This document shows, in pieces, positions 1 to 8,199 of a DNA stretch of 13,406 bases (position 1 is its first letter; every line of letters starts with the position of its first letter). Origin of the DNA: an uncultured Alphaproteobacteria bacterium (GTDB lineage: Bacteria; Pseudomonadota; Alphaproteobacteria; Sneathiellales; Sneathiellaceae); contig CALEMG010000260.1 in NCBI GenBank assembly GCA_937910835.1, positions 1 through 13,406 on the forward strand, written 5' to 3'. Under the pieces are notes generated by a model, which saw only the letters and a list, made by a program, of their open reading frames with translations, was not told the DNA's origin and did not search any database. Made by a program: the position numbers and the translations under genes.

Positions 1-898
1 AGCTGCCGAAAATCTTGTCAAGTTCCTCTGCATTCTCCACCCGTAGGCCATTGTGCGCAAAGCGGGGGTCATCGAGAAGCTCGGGCCGTCCAACTGCCGT
101 GGCGTTTCCTTTAAAGGTGGTGTTGGTGCTGCCTGCGAGAGATACGTATTTCTTGTCGCTTGTAAGGTAAACGTCGGAGGGGGCCGAATACTGATTGCGG
201 TTCCCACTCCGTCCGCGCACAACGCCAAGCTGGTCATATTCGATGGCAAGAAAGTCAAGCAGGCGGAAGGTGGCTTCCGTGAGCGAGAGGTCAATCTCTT
301 CGCCCATGGCCGCATCGTCACCCCTTATTTTATGGACTGCAGCAAGAATGGCCATGGCGCCGAACACGCCACCAAAGGCGTCGGAAATCGGATATCCGGT
401 ATGAACGGGAGGTCGATCTACATCCCCGGTGATATGGGTGAGGCCGCCCATGGCCTCAAAAATACGGGCAAAGCCCGGCTGGTCGATATAGGGCCCGGTT
501 TGGCCAAACGCGGTTGTCCGCAAAACGACAAGCTTCGGATTGGCGGCCCACAATGTTTCTATATCAAGGCCCCACCGATCAAGCGTACCGGGTTTGAAAT
601 TCTCGATTAGGACGTCAAATTCTGGCAGCATTTTCAGCAAAAGCTCTGCGCCTTCCTTTTTCCGAAGATCCAATGTACCGAATTGCTTGCCGCGGTTCGC
701 CGCCTTCCACCAAAGCGATTTGCCATCCTTGAAGGGAGGGAACCCGCGCATACCGTCGCCAACTCCCGGCAGTTCCAACTTGACGACATCTGCACCCATA
801 TCCGCGAGCAATGTGCCCGCAAAGGGTGCGGCGATAATCGTGGCAATGTCAAGAATACGCAGGCCGGTAAGAGGACCGGTTGAGCTTTTATCTGTCAT
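1..898 (-). CDS. Family III (CaiB/BaiF) CoA-transferase, 3' end outside window
   Basis: This gene should move CoA from an acyl-CoA donor to a free carboxylic acid, activating a substrate in the cytoplasm. Translation of the minus strand from the ATG at 898 gives 299 residues with no stop before the edge; the family usually has about 390-400, so roughly the last quarter is missing. The N-terminus has the family pattern (GLRILDIATIIAAPFAGTLLA, then ADMGADVVKLE around residues 32-42). Further on are the NRGK segment near 69-72, LIENFKPG, and FGQTGPY. Asp173, in GYPISDAFGG, sits where the catalytic Asp (169 in formyl-CoA transferase) is expected. A GGAAG-like ribosome site (GGAAG) lies 5 bases before the start. 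The gene is divergent from the acyl-CoA dehydrogenase and shares its promoter region, which suggests a joint pathway. Activity class is fairly certain; the substrate is unknown. Confidence 0.92.
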   Translation of the reverse strand, partial: MTDKSSTGPLTGLRILDIATIIAAPFAGTLLADMGADVVKLELPGVGDGMRGFPPFKDGKSLWWKAANRGKQFGTLDLRKKEGAELLLKMLPEFDVLIENFKPGTLDRWGLDIETLWAANPKLVVLRTTAFGQTGPYIDQPGFARIFEAMGGLTHITGDVDRPPVHTGYPISDAFGGVFGAMAILAAVHKIRGDDAAMGEEIDLSLTEATFRLLDFLAIEYDQLGVVRGRSGNRNQYSAPSDVYLTSDKKYVSLAGSTNTTFKGNATAVGRPELLDDPRFAHNGLRVENAEELDKIFGS

Positions 899-934
899 GT
901 AAACTTCCGAGTACTGTTTTTATTTTTGTAGTTA

Positions 935-961
935 TTGACATCATTTGTTACTATATATAAA
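935..961 (+). promoter_or_regulatory. Candidate sigma-70 promoter for the acyl-CoA dehydrogenase/TRAP operon
   Basis: A perfect TTGACA (-35) at 935-940 is followed after 15 bases by TATAAA (956-961); TAAAAC at 958-963 gives a 17-base spacer instead. The stretch 918-990 is markedly AT-rich compared with the genes on both sides. A transcript would begin around 968-970 and leave a leader of about 35 bases before the ATG at 1004. This also argues against the longer reading frame that opens at 935, because that start lies within the -35 box. No mapped transcription start supports it; it is a sequence match only. Confidence 0.5.
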
Positions 962-1003
962 ACACTACCGTCAAACATAAAAATAATTAAAACGACAGGG
1001 ACG

Positions 1004-2248
1004 ATGGATTTTAACTTAAGCCCGGAAGCTGATGAAATCAGGCTGCGTGCCGAGGACTTCTTTTCGCGAGAAATGTTGCCGCGCCATCGCGAGTGGGTTC
1101 AGACTGTTTGCCATGAGCGTAAACCTGCGCATTTTGTCAAAGAAATTCAGGATAAAGCGAAAGAGCAGGGGCTCTGGAACCTCGCATTACCTCAGCTTGC
1201 GGATGACGAGCCGGGAACAAGGCTGACCAATCTTGAGTTTGCTCCGGTTGCTGAGATTCTGGGTCGGTTGCCGTGGGGTTCTCAGGTTTTTAACTGCCAT
1301 GCACCGGAGGTGCCCAATATGGCTATGCTTCAGGCGCTCGCGACGCCGGAGCAGAAAGAAAAATGGCTGGACCCATTACTCAATGCGGAGACTCGTTCTT
1401 CATTCGCAATGACGGAACCAAACGTCGCCTCTTCCGATGCGACGAATATCGCGACTAAAATCCACGAAGAGGGAGATGAACTGGTTCTGAACGGCCGTAA
1501 ATGGTTTGCGACGGGCGGTGCACACCCGGATTGTTCCTTCCTAATCGAAATGGGGATTTCCGACCCCGAAGCAGGCCGGACAGGACAGCATAGTATGGTG
1601 ATCGTTCCAATTGGAACGCCAGGCCTTACCTTGGTGCGCGAATTGCGCTTCATGGGCTGGGAAGATTTTGTGGCGCCCATTGGTGAGTTTGAGCTGAAAA
1701 ATGTCCGCGTTCCGAAATCCAACCTGCTTGGGGAGCGGGGGCAGGGCTTCAAGGGCGCTCAGGTTAGGCTTGGCCCGGCGCGTATTCATCATTCCATGCG
1801 ATGTATTGGAATGGCGGAAATGGTTCTCTCACAGATGGTTGCAAGGGCGCATGAGCGGAAGACTTTTGGGCGCCCGATCATCGAGTACGATACCGTTCAG
1901 AAATGGATTGCCGAGGCACGCATTGATATCGATCTAAACCGCTTGTTTATCCATAAAGCAGCTTGGTTGCTTGATACCAGTCCGGACAGGAACACCTGGC
2001 GGACTGTATCGCAAGTAAAAGTATCGGTACCGCGCATGCTACAAAAAGTGACCGATCGAGCGGTCCAGCTATTCGGTGCCATGGGGGGAACAGATGATAC
2101 ATTAATCCATCATGCCCACTCTTATGCCCGCTGGTTCCGCATTGGTGACGGCCCGGACGAAGTACATCTGAGACAGATTTTCAAAACTGAGCCGGTCCCG
2201 GAGTGGACCGTTGCTGATTGTCCCTACATTGCACCAGATGGTTTTTAG
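1004..2248 (+). CDS. Acyl-CoA dehydrogenase (ACAD10/11-like FadE)
   Basis: FAD enzyme that would introduce an alpha-beta double bond into an acyl-CoA and pass electrons to ETF. I chose the ATG at 1004 (AGGG just upstream, 414 aa) because the frame upstream overlaps the promoter and encodes an unlikely Lys/Thr-rich leader. Visible features: N-terminal helical domain; SFAMTEPNVASSDATN (about 132-147), the flavin/substrate strand typical of the family; NGRKWFATGG (about 162-171); ERKTFGRPI and QKWIAEARID in the C-terminal helical domain; and GDGPDEVH near 381-388. In medium-chain enzymes the catalytic Glu sits in YEGT; the aligned residue here is Asp382, in the GPDEVH context I associate with ACAD10/11-type enzymes. 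It is the first gene of a plus-strand block, 17 bases before the TRAP permease. The class is secure; the acyl substrate is unknown. Confidence 0.93.
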   Translation: MDFNLSPEADEIRLRAEDFFSREMLPRHREWVQTVCHERKPAHFVKEIQDKAKEQGLWNLALPQLADDEPGTRLTNLEFAPVAEILGRLPWGSQVFNCHAPEVPNMAMLQALATPEQKEKWLDPLLNAETRSSFAMTEPNVASSDATNIATKIHEEGDELVLNGRKWFATGGAHPDCSFLIEMGISDPEAGRTGQHSMVIVPIGTPGLTLVRELRFMGWEDFVAPIGEFELKNVRVPKSNLLGERGQGFKGAQVRLGPARIHHSMRCIGMAEMVLSQMVARAHERKTFGRPIIEYDTVQKWIAEARIDIDLNRLFIHKAAWLLDTSPDRNTWRTVSQVKVSVPRMLQKVTDRAVQLFGAMGGTDDTLIHHAHSYARWFRIGDGPDEVHLRQIFKTEPVPEWTVADCPYIAPDGF

Positions 2249-2265
2249 GAAAGAGGAGCGTTTCG

Positions 2266-4170
2266 GTGAGCATCAGTTTTAAATCCCTCGTTTCCTGGTC
2301 GGTCGCGCTAGTGGCTGCGGTTCTTGCCCTACAGGCAATTTATGTTGCCATTTCAGGGGGCTGGGATATTACCTACGGTCGATCATGGATATTATGCGGC
2401 GCCGTGGTGATTGCATTACTCGGGAATCCTCTAGCTGAGCGAGTTCAGAACAGCCGTAGTTCCATAATTAGAAATCTGCCGGTTTGGCTCTTGTGGGGGA
2501 TCGATCTGATCCTGATTGCCGTTTTTGTTTACGGCACGATGAAATTCATCGAAATTCAGATCCTCATCGAAGAAACCATATTCGAATATGACATGAAGGA
2601 TATCTGGGCGGCCTTCGCGGCTGTCGTTGTCCTGTTGGAGGCAACGCGCCGGTTGTTCGGCTTGCCCATAGTAATCATCGCGTCGCTCGGGATCATTTAT
2701 TGCCTTTATGGAGAATATCTGCCGGGTTTTCTCACTCATTCCGGCTTCAGTCTTAATCGGTCCATGCAGACGATCTGGTACAGCTTCCAGGGCGTTTATG
2801 GGTTGCCGATGGGTGTTGTCCTTCAGGTGGTGCTGATTTTTGTGGTCTTTGGAGTGATTCTGGAGAGCACCGGTGCGAGTGATGCGCTTATCAGCGCGTC
2901 CGTTGCACTGACCGGGAAAACCCGGGGAGGGCCCGCGCATTCCGCTGTTGTCGCCAGCGCCGTGTTCGGAAGCATGTCCGGTAGCGTGACTGCAAATGTG
3001 GTTGGTACTGGGTCTTTTACCATCCCGATGATCAAACGTCGCGGATTTTCGCCGGCAATGGCTGGCGGTATCGAGGCGGCGGCGTCAACCGGTGGACAGA
3101 TTGTGCCTCCAGTAATGGGGGCTGCCGCGTTTTTGATGTCTGATCTTACCGGACTTGCCTATACGACGATCTGTATTGCGGCGCTTATTCCGGCGCTTTT
3201 TTATTATGGATCGCTGTTTGCCTCAATCTCCATTCAGGCCGGCGCTGACGGAATTGAACCGATACCAGAATCCGAACGGCCGCCGCTGAACCGGAAAGAC
3301 CTGCTGGCCTGCCTGATGTTTATCATCCCTATAGGCATTATCGTCTTTGTGCTGGTGATGGGACGTTCTCCGGCCCTCGCGGGATTCTGGGCCATTGTTG
3401 CAGCCGTCATTCTCGGTGTCTTCAATAAGCGCAATCGCGAAAACCCTTGGGTTGTTTGGGAAGCTCTGAAAAAGGCCGGGCGGTCCTGCGCCTGGATATT
3501 AGTTGCTGTCGGCTGTATCGGCGTGATCCTGGGCGTGTTGAATTTGACAGGTCTCGGCATTTCATTTGCATCCGTGGTCGCTGAATTTAGCGAATTTTCG
3601 CTGCTCGCCGCCTTATTGACGACGGCGCTTGCCGCGCTCGTCCTGGGAATGGGCATGCCAACCTTGCCCGCCTATCTAATCATTATCCTGGTGCTTGGGC
3701 CGGTGATGCAGAAGCTTGGGGCGGAACCGCTGGCAACACATATGTTCGTTTTTTATTTTGGTGTCCTGTCGGCGATCACGCCCCCGGTTGCAATTGGTGC
3801 TTTTGCTGCCGCGCCTATCGCCAATGCACATCCGTTTTCGACCGCTGTTGTTGCCGTCCGATTGGCGCTCGTCGGATTTATAATTCCGTTCATTTTCGTC
3901 TATGAACCGTCGCTATTGCTTGTCGGCGATTTCGAGATTTTAAGCTTCCTGCGGGTAGCGATTTGTCTCGCGCTCGCAATCTGGTTCATCAATACGGCGT
4001 TGATCGGATACGAACGGCGATCGCTAGCAATTCCGGAACGGACATTGCGGGTGGTTATCGGCGCTGGACTTCTGGTTCAGATCCCAGCGTTCCAGGTTGC
4101 GTTCTTTGTTGTTGGCCTGATGCTGCTCGGCTTCGGGGTCGTGTTGTCGCGGCGTAGATTAACGAGCTAG
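2266..4170 (+). CDS. TRAP transporter fused permease (4TM/12TM, TAXI type)
   Basis: Inner-membrane permease of a tripartite ATP-independent periplasmic transporter, with the small (DctQ-like) and large (DctM-like) subunits in one chain; such systems use an ion gradient to import organic acids. I prefer the GTG at 2266: the purine-rich site AAAGAGGAG lies about 7 bases upstream, giving 634 aa. An ATG at 2218 would overlap the previous gene and encode an unlikely leader. Many hydrophobic segments span the chain. Family motifs are GSMSGSVTANVVGTGSFTIP (from about 235), ASTGGQIVPPVMGAAAF (about 273-289) and GMGMPTLPAYLI (from 461). It sits 17 bases after the dehydrogenase and 36 before the binding protein that partners it. 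Its length is at the short end for the fused type. The family is certain; the cargo is not visible in sequence. Confidence 0.95.
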   Translation: MSISFKSLVSWSVALVAAVLALQAIYVAISGGWDITYGRSWILCGAVVIALLGNPLAERVQNSRSSIIRNLPVWLLWGIDLILIAVFVYGTMKFIEIQILIEETIFEYDMKDIWAAFAAVVVLLEATRRLFGLPIVIIASLGIIYCLYGEYLPGFLTHSGFSLNRSMQTIWYSFQGVYGLPMGVVLQVVLIFVVFGVILESTGASDALISASVALTGKTRGGPAHSAVVASAVFGSMSGSVTANVVGTGSFTIPMIKRRGFSPAMAGGIEAAASTGGQIVPPVMGAAAFLMSDLTGLAYTTICIAALIPALFYYGSLFASISIQAGADGIEPIPESERPPLNRKDLLACLMFIIPIGIIVFVLVMGRSPALAGFWAIVAAVILGVFNKRNRENPWVVWEALKKAGRSCAWILVAVGCIGVILGVLNLTGLGISFASVVAEFSEFSLLAALLTTALAALVLGMGMPTLPAYLIIILVLGPVMQKLGAEPLATHMFVFYFGVLSAITPPVAIGAFAAAPIANAHPFSTAVVAVRLALVGFIIPFIFVYEPSLLLVGDFEILSFLRVAICLALAIWFINTALIGYERRSLAIPERTLRVVIGAGLLVQIPAFQVAFFVVGLMLLGFGVVLSRRRLTS

Positions 4171-4206
4171 AAGAAGAAAGTCTAATCCAAGAAAAAGGGG
4201 AAACTA

Positions 4207-5244
4207 ATGAAAAGAAGAAATTTGTTAAAAGCAATGGGAGCAGCGGCTGTCGGGTTATCGGCCTTGTTTGCGGCAACACAGGCGCCTAACGCGGCCGATA
4301 GCTTCAAGATGGCATCGCTGGGGGCGGCTTCTCCGTCCACCACATTTTCGATTGCGACGATTGAAATCCTGAAAAAGGAATATGGATACAAGATCCAGCT
4401 GTCGACTGGTGCACCGGCAACTCGCCAGGCCGTTGATGCAGCCAAAAAGGAGCTTGATCTGTTTGTGACCGCCGTGTCGATCAACCATTTCATGAAAACT
4501 GGTACCAAGATGTATGCCAAGATGGCAGATTCTAAAGAGCTTTTCAGCGACCTTCGTGGCATTCTTAACTATCCGCTCGGGGCGTATCATGCGATTGTTT
4601 GGGCTGATTCCGGCATTAAAACGCTTGACGACATAAAAGGAAAACGCATTTTCACCGGCCCACCCTCCGGCGCGGCGCGGACTGTTTCCGAACAGATCAT
4701 TAAAGGTTCAACCGGGTACGAATCTAAGAAGGACTATAACGCAATCAATCTCGACTGGAGTTCGGCACTGCAGGCCTTCCAGGATAAACAGCTCGACGTC
4801 TATTTCGTGCCGACCTCTATTCCGAGCCCGCAAATCGCTCAACTCTCGACAATCGGGGAAATCCGTGTGCTTGGTATCCCAGATTCAGCGCTTGAATCTG
4901 AAGAAATGAAAGCTGCATCGACTTTGCCGGGGCGCGGATTTACCACCCTGCCAAAAGGTCAGTATGAAAACCTCGTCAATGAAACGGATGTGCGTGTTCT
5001 GAACACGATGGTCGGTCTCGGCACAAACAAATGGATGAGCGAAGAAGACGCTTATAACATCACCAAGGGGATTTTCACCCACAACGCTGATCTTGCGCAG
5101 GCAGCAGCCTGGATGAAGGACATTACGCCTGAAACCGGATTGCAGCAAATGAACATGCCACTGCATATCGGTGCGTATAAATACTACAAAGAAGTCGGTA
5201 TCGAAGTTCCGGAAGAAAATATGCCTCCTGAACTGAAGAAGTAA
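4207..5244 (+). CDS. TAXI family TRAP transporter solute-binding protein
   Basis: Periplasmic receptor that would capture the substrate and hand it to the fused permease just upstream. The 345-aa protein opens with MKRRNLLKAMG, a basic region followed by a hydrophobic stretch to about residue 23, and a likely signal-peptidase site near APNAA/DSF (about 29-31). The paired arginines with LLK resemble a twin-arginine signal, though a Sec signal is also possible. After cleavage comes MASLGAASPSTTFS, then ELDLFVTAVS, and the TAXI-like block WADSGIKTLDDIKGKRIF with GPPSGAARTVSEQII (about 132-164). A GGGG-containing ribosome site lies about 6 bases before the ATG. An 11-bp inverted repeat follows the stop, as is often seen after binding-protein genes that need more product than their membrane partners. 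Family is clear; the ligand cannot be read. Confidence 0.93.
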   Translation: MKRRNLLKAMGAAAVGLSALFAATQAPNAADSFKMASLGAASPSTTFSIATIEILKKEYGYKIQLSTGAPATRQAVDAAKKELDLFVTAVSINHFMKTGTKMYAKMADSKELFSDLRGILNYPLGAYHAIVWADSGIKTLDDIKGKRIFTGPPSGAARTVSEQIIKGSTGYESKKDYNAINLDWSSALQAFQDKQLDVYFVPTSIPSPQIAQLSTIGEIRVLGIPDSALESEEMKAASTLPGRGFTTLPKGQYENLVNETDVRVLNTMVGLGTNKWMSEEDAYNITKGIFTHNADLAQAAAWMKDITPETGLQQMNMPLHIGAYKYYKEVGIEVPEENMPPELKK

Positions 5245-5255
5245 GTTTCTCCCAA

Positions 5256-5295
5256 GGATTGTGCCGATTTGCATATAGATGCTGCGGCACAATCC
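5256..5295 (+). promoter_or_regulatory. Strong intergenic hairpin after the TAXI gene
   Basis: GGATTGTGCCG (5256-5266) and CGGCACAATCC (5285-5295) form a perfect 11-bp inverted repeat. Inside the 18-base loop, GCAT (5271-5274) and ATGC (5279-5282) can pair again around ATAG. The repeat lies 11 bases after the stop of the binding-protein gene and 39 bases before the next gene. No run of T follows, so it is not a standard intrinsic terminator. An mRNA 3'-end stabiliser or a partial terminator that raises binding-protein level over the downstream oxidoreductase is more likely. A protein-binding palindrome is also possible. Confidence 0.6.
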
Positions 5296-5334
5296 ATGCC
5301 TTCCTGTTGCCCGATGGCTTAAGAAAGACAATAA

Positions 5335-6309
5335 ATGCGCGCCCTGATCTGTACAGAGTTTGACGGACCGTCTTCCCTTCGCGTTGCGGAAGTGGAGGGG
5401 CCGGACCCCGGCAAAGGCGAAGTATTAATTCAGGTTATAGCCGCCGGGATCAGCTTCGTTGATGTCTTGATGAGCAGAAACAAGCATCAGAACAAGCATG
5501 AACCTCCTTTTTCTACCGGTATGGAAGTTGTCGGCACGATTGCGGCTTTGGGGTCCGATGTATCGGGATTCGACGTTGGTGATCGGGTGGCGGCGCTGGT
5601 CTATGAGGGAGGGCATGCTGAATTCGTTTGCGCCAAGGTATTTGAAGTATTCACCTTGCCAGAGGGATGCGATCCCGTGCAGGCAGCGGCCGTTCTTTCG
5701 GTCGCCCTTACCTCCGAGATGGCATTGGTAGAAAAAGGCCAGATAGAGCTGGGTGAGACGGTATTGATCTCCGGCGCGGCTGGCGGCGTAGGCCGCACAG
5801 GAGTGCAGCTTGCAAAATTTCATGGCGCCAGGGTGATCGCGGGCGTCAGTGATGATGCAAAAGCCGATGCCGCACGGGCGGCGGGTGCCGATACAGCACT
5901 TACTTACGGCCCAGATTTACGTGATCGCGTGAAAGAGGCCAATGAGGGACGGGATGTCGATATCGTCCTTGATCCGGTCGGTGGAGACTTCGCGGAAACC
6001 GCCGCACATTGCCTTGACTGGGATGGGCAGTATCTGATTATCGGTTTCGCCGGCGGTGGCGTCCCCACTTTCGCAGCCAACCGGCTCTTGGTTAAGAACC
6101 GCTCGGTTCATGGCATGGTGCTTGGCTATTACCGCTGGCACAAACCAGCGCGGCTTGCCGTTGCAGCTCAAGTTGTCCTCGATGCTGTTGCAAAGGGCGC
6201 TCTTAAAGTGCCCACGCAGCCGCTTGAAGATCTGGCCGCTGTGCCAAGCGCGCTTTCGCAGATTGAAAACCGCGAAATGATCGGCAAGGCGGTAGTCAAG
6301 CTGAGCTAA
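5335..6309 (+). CDS. Zinc-independent MDR oxidoreductase (NADPH:quinone reductase-like)
   Basis: Cytoplasmic NAD(P)H-dependent reductase of the medium-chain family, 324 aa, the normal length. It has a GroES-like N-terminal half (GEVLIQVIAAGISFVDVL, about 28-45; GMEVVGTIAALG; GFDVGDRVAAL) and a Rossmann fold with SGAAGGVGRTGVQLAK (about 146-161). The zinc-ligand residues of alcohol dehydrogenases are absent, which fits the quinone-oxidoreductase/enoyl-reductase branch. Members reduce quinones, enones or enoyl thioesters; sequence alone does not say which. The ribosome site is weak (AAGAAAG, about 7-8 bases before the ATG). It is the last gene of the plus-strand block, separated from the transporter by the hairpin, and converges on the monooxygenase with a 12-base gap. 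Confidence 0.88.
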   Translation: MRALICTEFDGPSSLRVAEVEGPDPGKGEVLIQVIAAGISFVDVLMSRNKHQNKHEPPFSTGMEVVGTIAALGSDVSGFDVGDRVAALVYEGGHAEFVCAKVFEVFTLPEGCDPVQAAAVLSVALTSEMALVEKGQIELGETVLISGAAGGVGRTGVQLAKFHGARVIAGVSDDAKADAARAAGADTALTYGPDLRDRVKEANEGRDVDIVLDPVGGDFAETAAHCLDWDGQYLIIGFAGGGVPTFAANRLLVKNRSVHGMVLGYYRWHKPARLAVAAQVVLDAVAKGALKVPTQPLEDLAAVPSALSQIENREMIGKAVVKLS

Positions 6310-6321
6310 CATATGCTCGAG

Positions 6322-7989
6322 TCAAGCCGTTGATTGTAGCGGCTCTTCTTCTGGTTCTACTGGCTCGCCAGCGAATTCGACCCCCTCATAGCCGCTCTCT
6401 GCAACTGTCCTCAAACGTGCCATGTATTTAGGGGAGCCGCCATTATAGACAAGATGGCGGACATGTCCGGCCTCATGCCCTTCAACATTGGAGTTGTAGC
6501 CGGTAAACCATGATTTGGCTTTCCGCATCAGCATGATTTTATACATTGCGACGACTTCTGCGGTCCATTCCTGTTCCGCCGCTTTGCTTGCCTCGGCGCG
6601 GGTATACCCATGGTCACGCATATACTTCAATAAATCCATCAACCAGTTGACGCCGGATTCAATGCCGCGCGGGTAGTTGGTCGAGGCGGAGCCGCTTTGC
6701 GGGCCATTCGGCATCAGCAGATTGGGGAAGCCGTGAACCATCATACCAAGGAAGGTGGACGGGGCTTCAAACCATTTGTCCTTCAATTTGGCACCGCCAA
6801 CCCCCTGAATATCGATATGATCGAAGGCGCCTGTCATCGCGTCAAACCCGGTTGAATAAATGATGACATCCAGATCATAGTTGTGGGCAGCCGTGCGCAG
6901 GCCGGTTTCGGTGATCCTTTGAAGCGGATCTTTCTGGATATCCATCAAATGGACATTGTCCCGGTTGTAGGCTTCAAAATAATTCGTCTCCAGAGGAACC
7001 CGCTGTATGCCGAAGCCATGATCCTTCGGTATCAGCGTCTCCGCTGTCACCGGGTCTTTTACCCGCTGGCGGATGCGGTTCGCGATATATTCGGAAAATT
7101 CCGCGTTGGCCTTTTCATCCATGAAAATTTCGCGAAAATTCGCGAGCCATATGCCGAAACCGGGCTCGTCGTAGAGCTTGTCCCAGAGCGCCAGCCGTTC
7201 CTCACGCGATACCTCATAGAAGGAGCGTGGATCGGGTCGATGTACGAAGCCACCCGGGGACTCGCGACAGGCCTCAAATATATCGTCATAGCGGGTGCGG
7301 ATGTCGGCCATGTCGGCCTCCGAGAGCTCGCTGTTGTTCAGAGGGGCGCTCCAGTTGGGGCGGCGCTGGAAGACATAGAGTTCCTCCGCTTGTTCCGCGA
7401 TAACCGGAATGATCTGAATGGCCGTTGCACCGGTGCCGATGAAGCCGACTTTCTTGCCGGTCAGATCAATGCCCTCATGTGGCCAGTAATAGGTGTGAAA
7501 GGATGCGCCCTTATAATCATCCTTGCCGTCCAGTTTTGGCAGAGTTGGCTGGGAAAGGAGACCCACTGCCATGATCACGAACCGAGAGGTGAGAACACGG
7601 CCGTCGCTTACCTGCAGTCGCCAGATAGAATTTTGTTCATCGAATTGAGCCGTTTCTACTTTGCAATTGAACTGCATATGGTCGCGTAAACTGAACTTGT
7701 CCGCAACGAAATTGAGATAGCGCAGATTTTCGGGCTGGCTTGAAAACCGTTCTTTCCAGTGCCATTCTTCCAGAACCTCTTTTGAGAAGGAATAACCGTA
7801 AGTATAACTTTCTGAATCTATCCGCGCGCCGGGATAGCGATTTTTATACCAGGTCCCGCCGAGGTTATCGCTGCTCTCCAGTACGGTCGCCTTGACACCA
7901 ATATCAATAAGGCGCTTGATCTGATATATGCCGGCGACACCTGCACCGATGACAATTACTTCATAATCCGTAGTGAGGTTCTGGACCAT
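6322..7989 (-). CDS. Flavin Baeyer-Villiger monooxygenase
   Basis: Class B flavoprotein of 555 aa that would use NADPH and O2 to insert an oxygen next to a ketone, giving an ester or lactone. FAD site: VIGAGVAG (13-20). GGTWYKNRYPGARIDSES (44-61) is the loop typical of phenylacetone- and cyclohexanone-type enzymes. The fingerprint [F/Y]xGxxxHxxxWP is present as YKGASFHTYYWP (159-170), with Tyr in the first position; the NADP site is GFIGTGATA (182-190), followed by VFQRRPNW. The C-terminus has an acidic tail (EPEEEP). The ATG at 7989 has AGGAG about 6 bases upstream. It has its own promoter and is divergent from the transglutaminase-like/crotonase pair, so it may act on a ketone of the same pathway. 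The class is secure; ring ketone versus linear ketone is open. Confidence 0.94.
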   Translation of the reverse strand: MVQNLTTDYEVIVIGAGVAGIYQIKRLIDIGVKATVLESSDNLGGTWYKNRYPGARIDSESYTYGYSFSKEVLEEWHWKERFSSQPENLRYLNFVADKFSLRDHMQFNCKVETAQFDEQNSIWRLQVSDGRVLTSRFVIMAVGLLSQPTLPKLDGKDDYKGASFHTYYWPHEGIDLTGKKVGFIGTGATAIQIIPVIAEQAEELYVFQRRPNWSAPLNNSELSEADMADIRTRYDDIFEACRESPGGFVHRPDPRSFYEVSREERLALWDKLYDEPGFGIWLANFREIFMDEKANAEFSEYIANRIRQRVKDPVTAETLIPKDHGFGIQRVPLETNYFEAYNRDNVHLMDIQKDPLQRITETGLRTAAHNYDLDVIIYSTGFDAMTGAFDHIDIQGVGGAKLKDKWFEAPSTFLGMMVHGFPNLLMPNGPQSGSASTNYPRGIESGVNWLMDLLKYMRDHGYTRAEASKAAEQEWTAEVVAMYKIMLMRKAKSWFTGYNSNVEGHEAGHVRHLVYNGGSPKYMARLRTVAESGYEGVEFAGEPVEPEEEPLQSTA

Positions 7990-8010
7990 GTTTTGCTCCT
8001 GGTCTTGTTT

Positions 8011-8038
8011 ATTATTTTTCCGCCAGATCGCAATTCAA
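8011..8038 (-). promoter_or_regulatory. Candidate promoter of the Baeyer-Villiger monooxygenase gene
   Basis: Read on the minus strand, TTGAAT (complement of 8033-8038) is followed after 16 bases by AATAAT (complement of 8011-8016). These match the sigma-70 -35 and -10 boxes at 4/6 and 5/6. A start of transcription near 8004 would leave about 15 bases before the ATG at 7989, room for the AGGAG site. It is a pattern match only. Confidence 0.45.
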
Positions 8039-8040
8039 CG

Positions 8041-8091
8041 ATAAGCGGTTTCTTATATTAAAGATCATTAGCTCTCTAGTCACATGTAACT
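8041..8091. promoter_or_regulatory. Two candidate operator palindromes in a divergent promoter region
   Basis: ATAAG (8041-8045) and CTTAT (8052-8056) form an inverted repeat with a 6-base spacer, directly upstream of the monooxygenase -35 box. A second near-palindrome, AGTcACATGTaACT, lies at 8078-8091 with one mismatched pair. Both lie between the two divergent promoters, where a regulator such as the double TetR protein could control both sides. Palindromes this short can arise by chance, and no repeat of either motif was found at the other promoters in the window. Confidence 0.25.
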
Positions 8092-8122
8092 TTCTTCGCG
8101 TCTCGCGGTTTCATGGGGTTTA

Positions 8123-8151
8123 TTGACAGTGACAGGTAGAGGCAGTAATCA
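8123..8151 (+). promoter_or_regulatory. Possible promoter of the transglutaminase-like/crotonase pair
   Basis: A perfect TTGACA lies at 8123-8128. The best partner at 17 bases is TAATCA (8146-8151), a poor -10 match. If used, transcription would begin close to 8158, which would rule out the ATG at 8155 as the start of the next gene and favour the ATG at 8200. Confidence 0.3.
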
Positions 8152-8199
8152 GATATGGAGGAGTTATTCACGGCTCCGTCGCCGAAAAAAGGATTAATA

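Noticed and set aside
53..610. Long open frame on the plus strand opposite the CoA-transferase (185 codons)
   Set aside because: It is antisense to a well-supported family III CoA-transferase, and its product has no recognisable motif.
935..1003. Longer start for the acyl-CoA dehydrogenase (TTG at 935)
   Set aside because: The extra 23 residues resemble no family N-terminus, the TTG overlaps a perfect -35 box, and the ATG at 1004 begins with the usual NLSPEADEIR-type opening of this family.
2218..2265. ATG start at 2218 for the TRAP permease
   Set aside because: It lies inside the end of the dehydrogenase gene and has no ribosome site; GTG at 2266 follows AAAGAGGAG at proper spacing.
6883..7689. 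Long open frame (268 codons) antisense to the monooxygenase
   Set aside because: The minus-strand frame contains every monooxygenase motif; the opposite frame is a shadow caused by codon bias.
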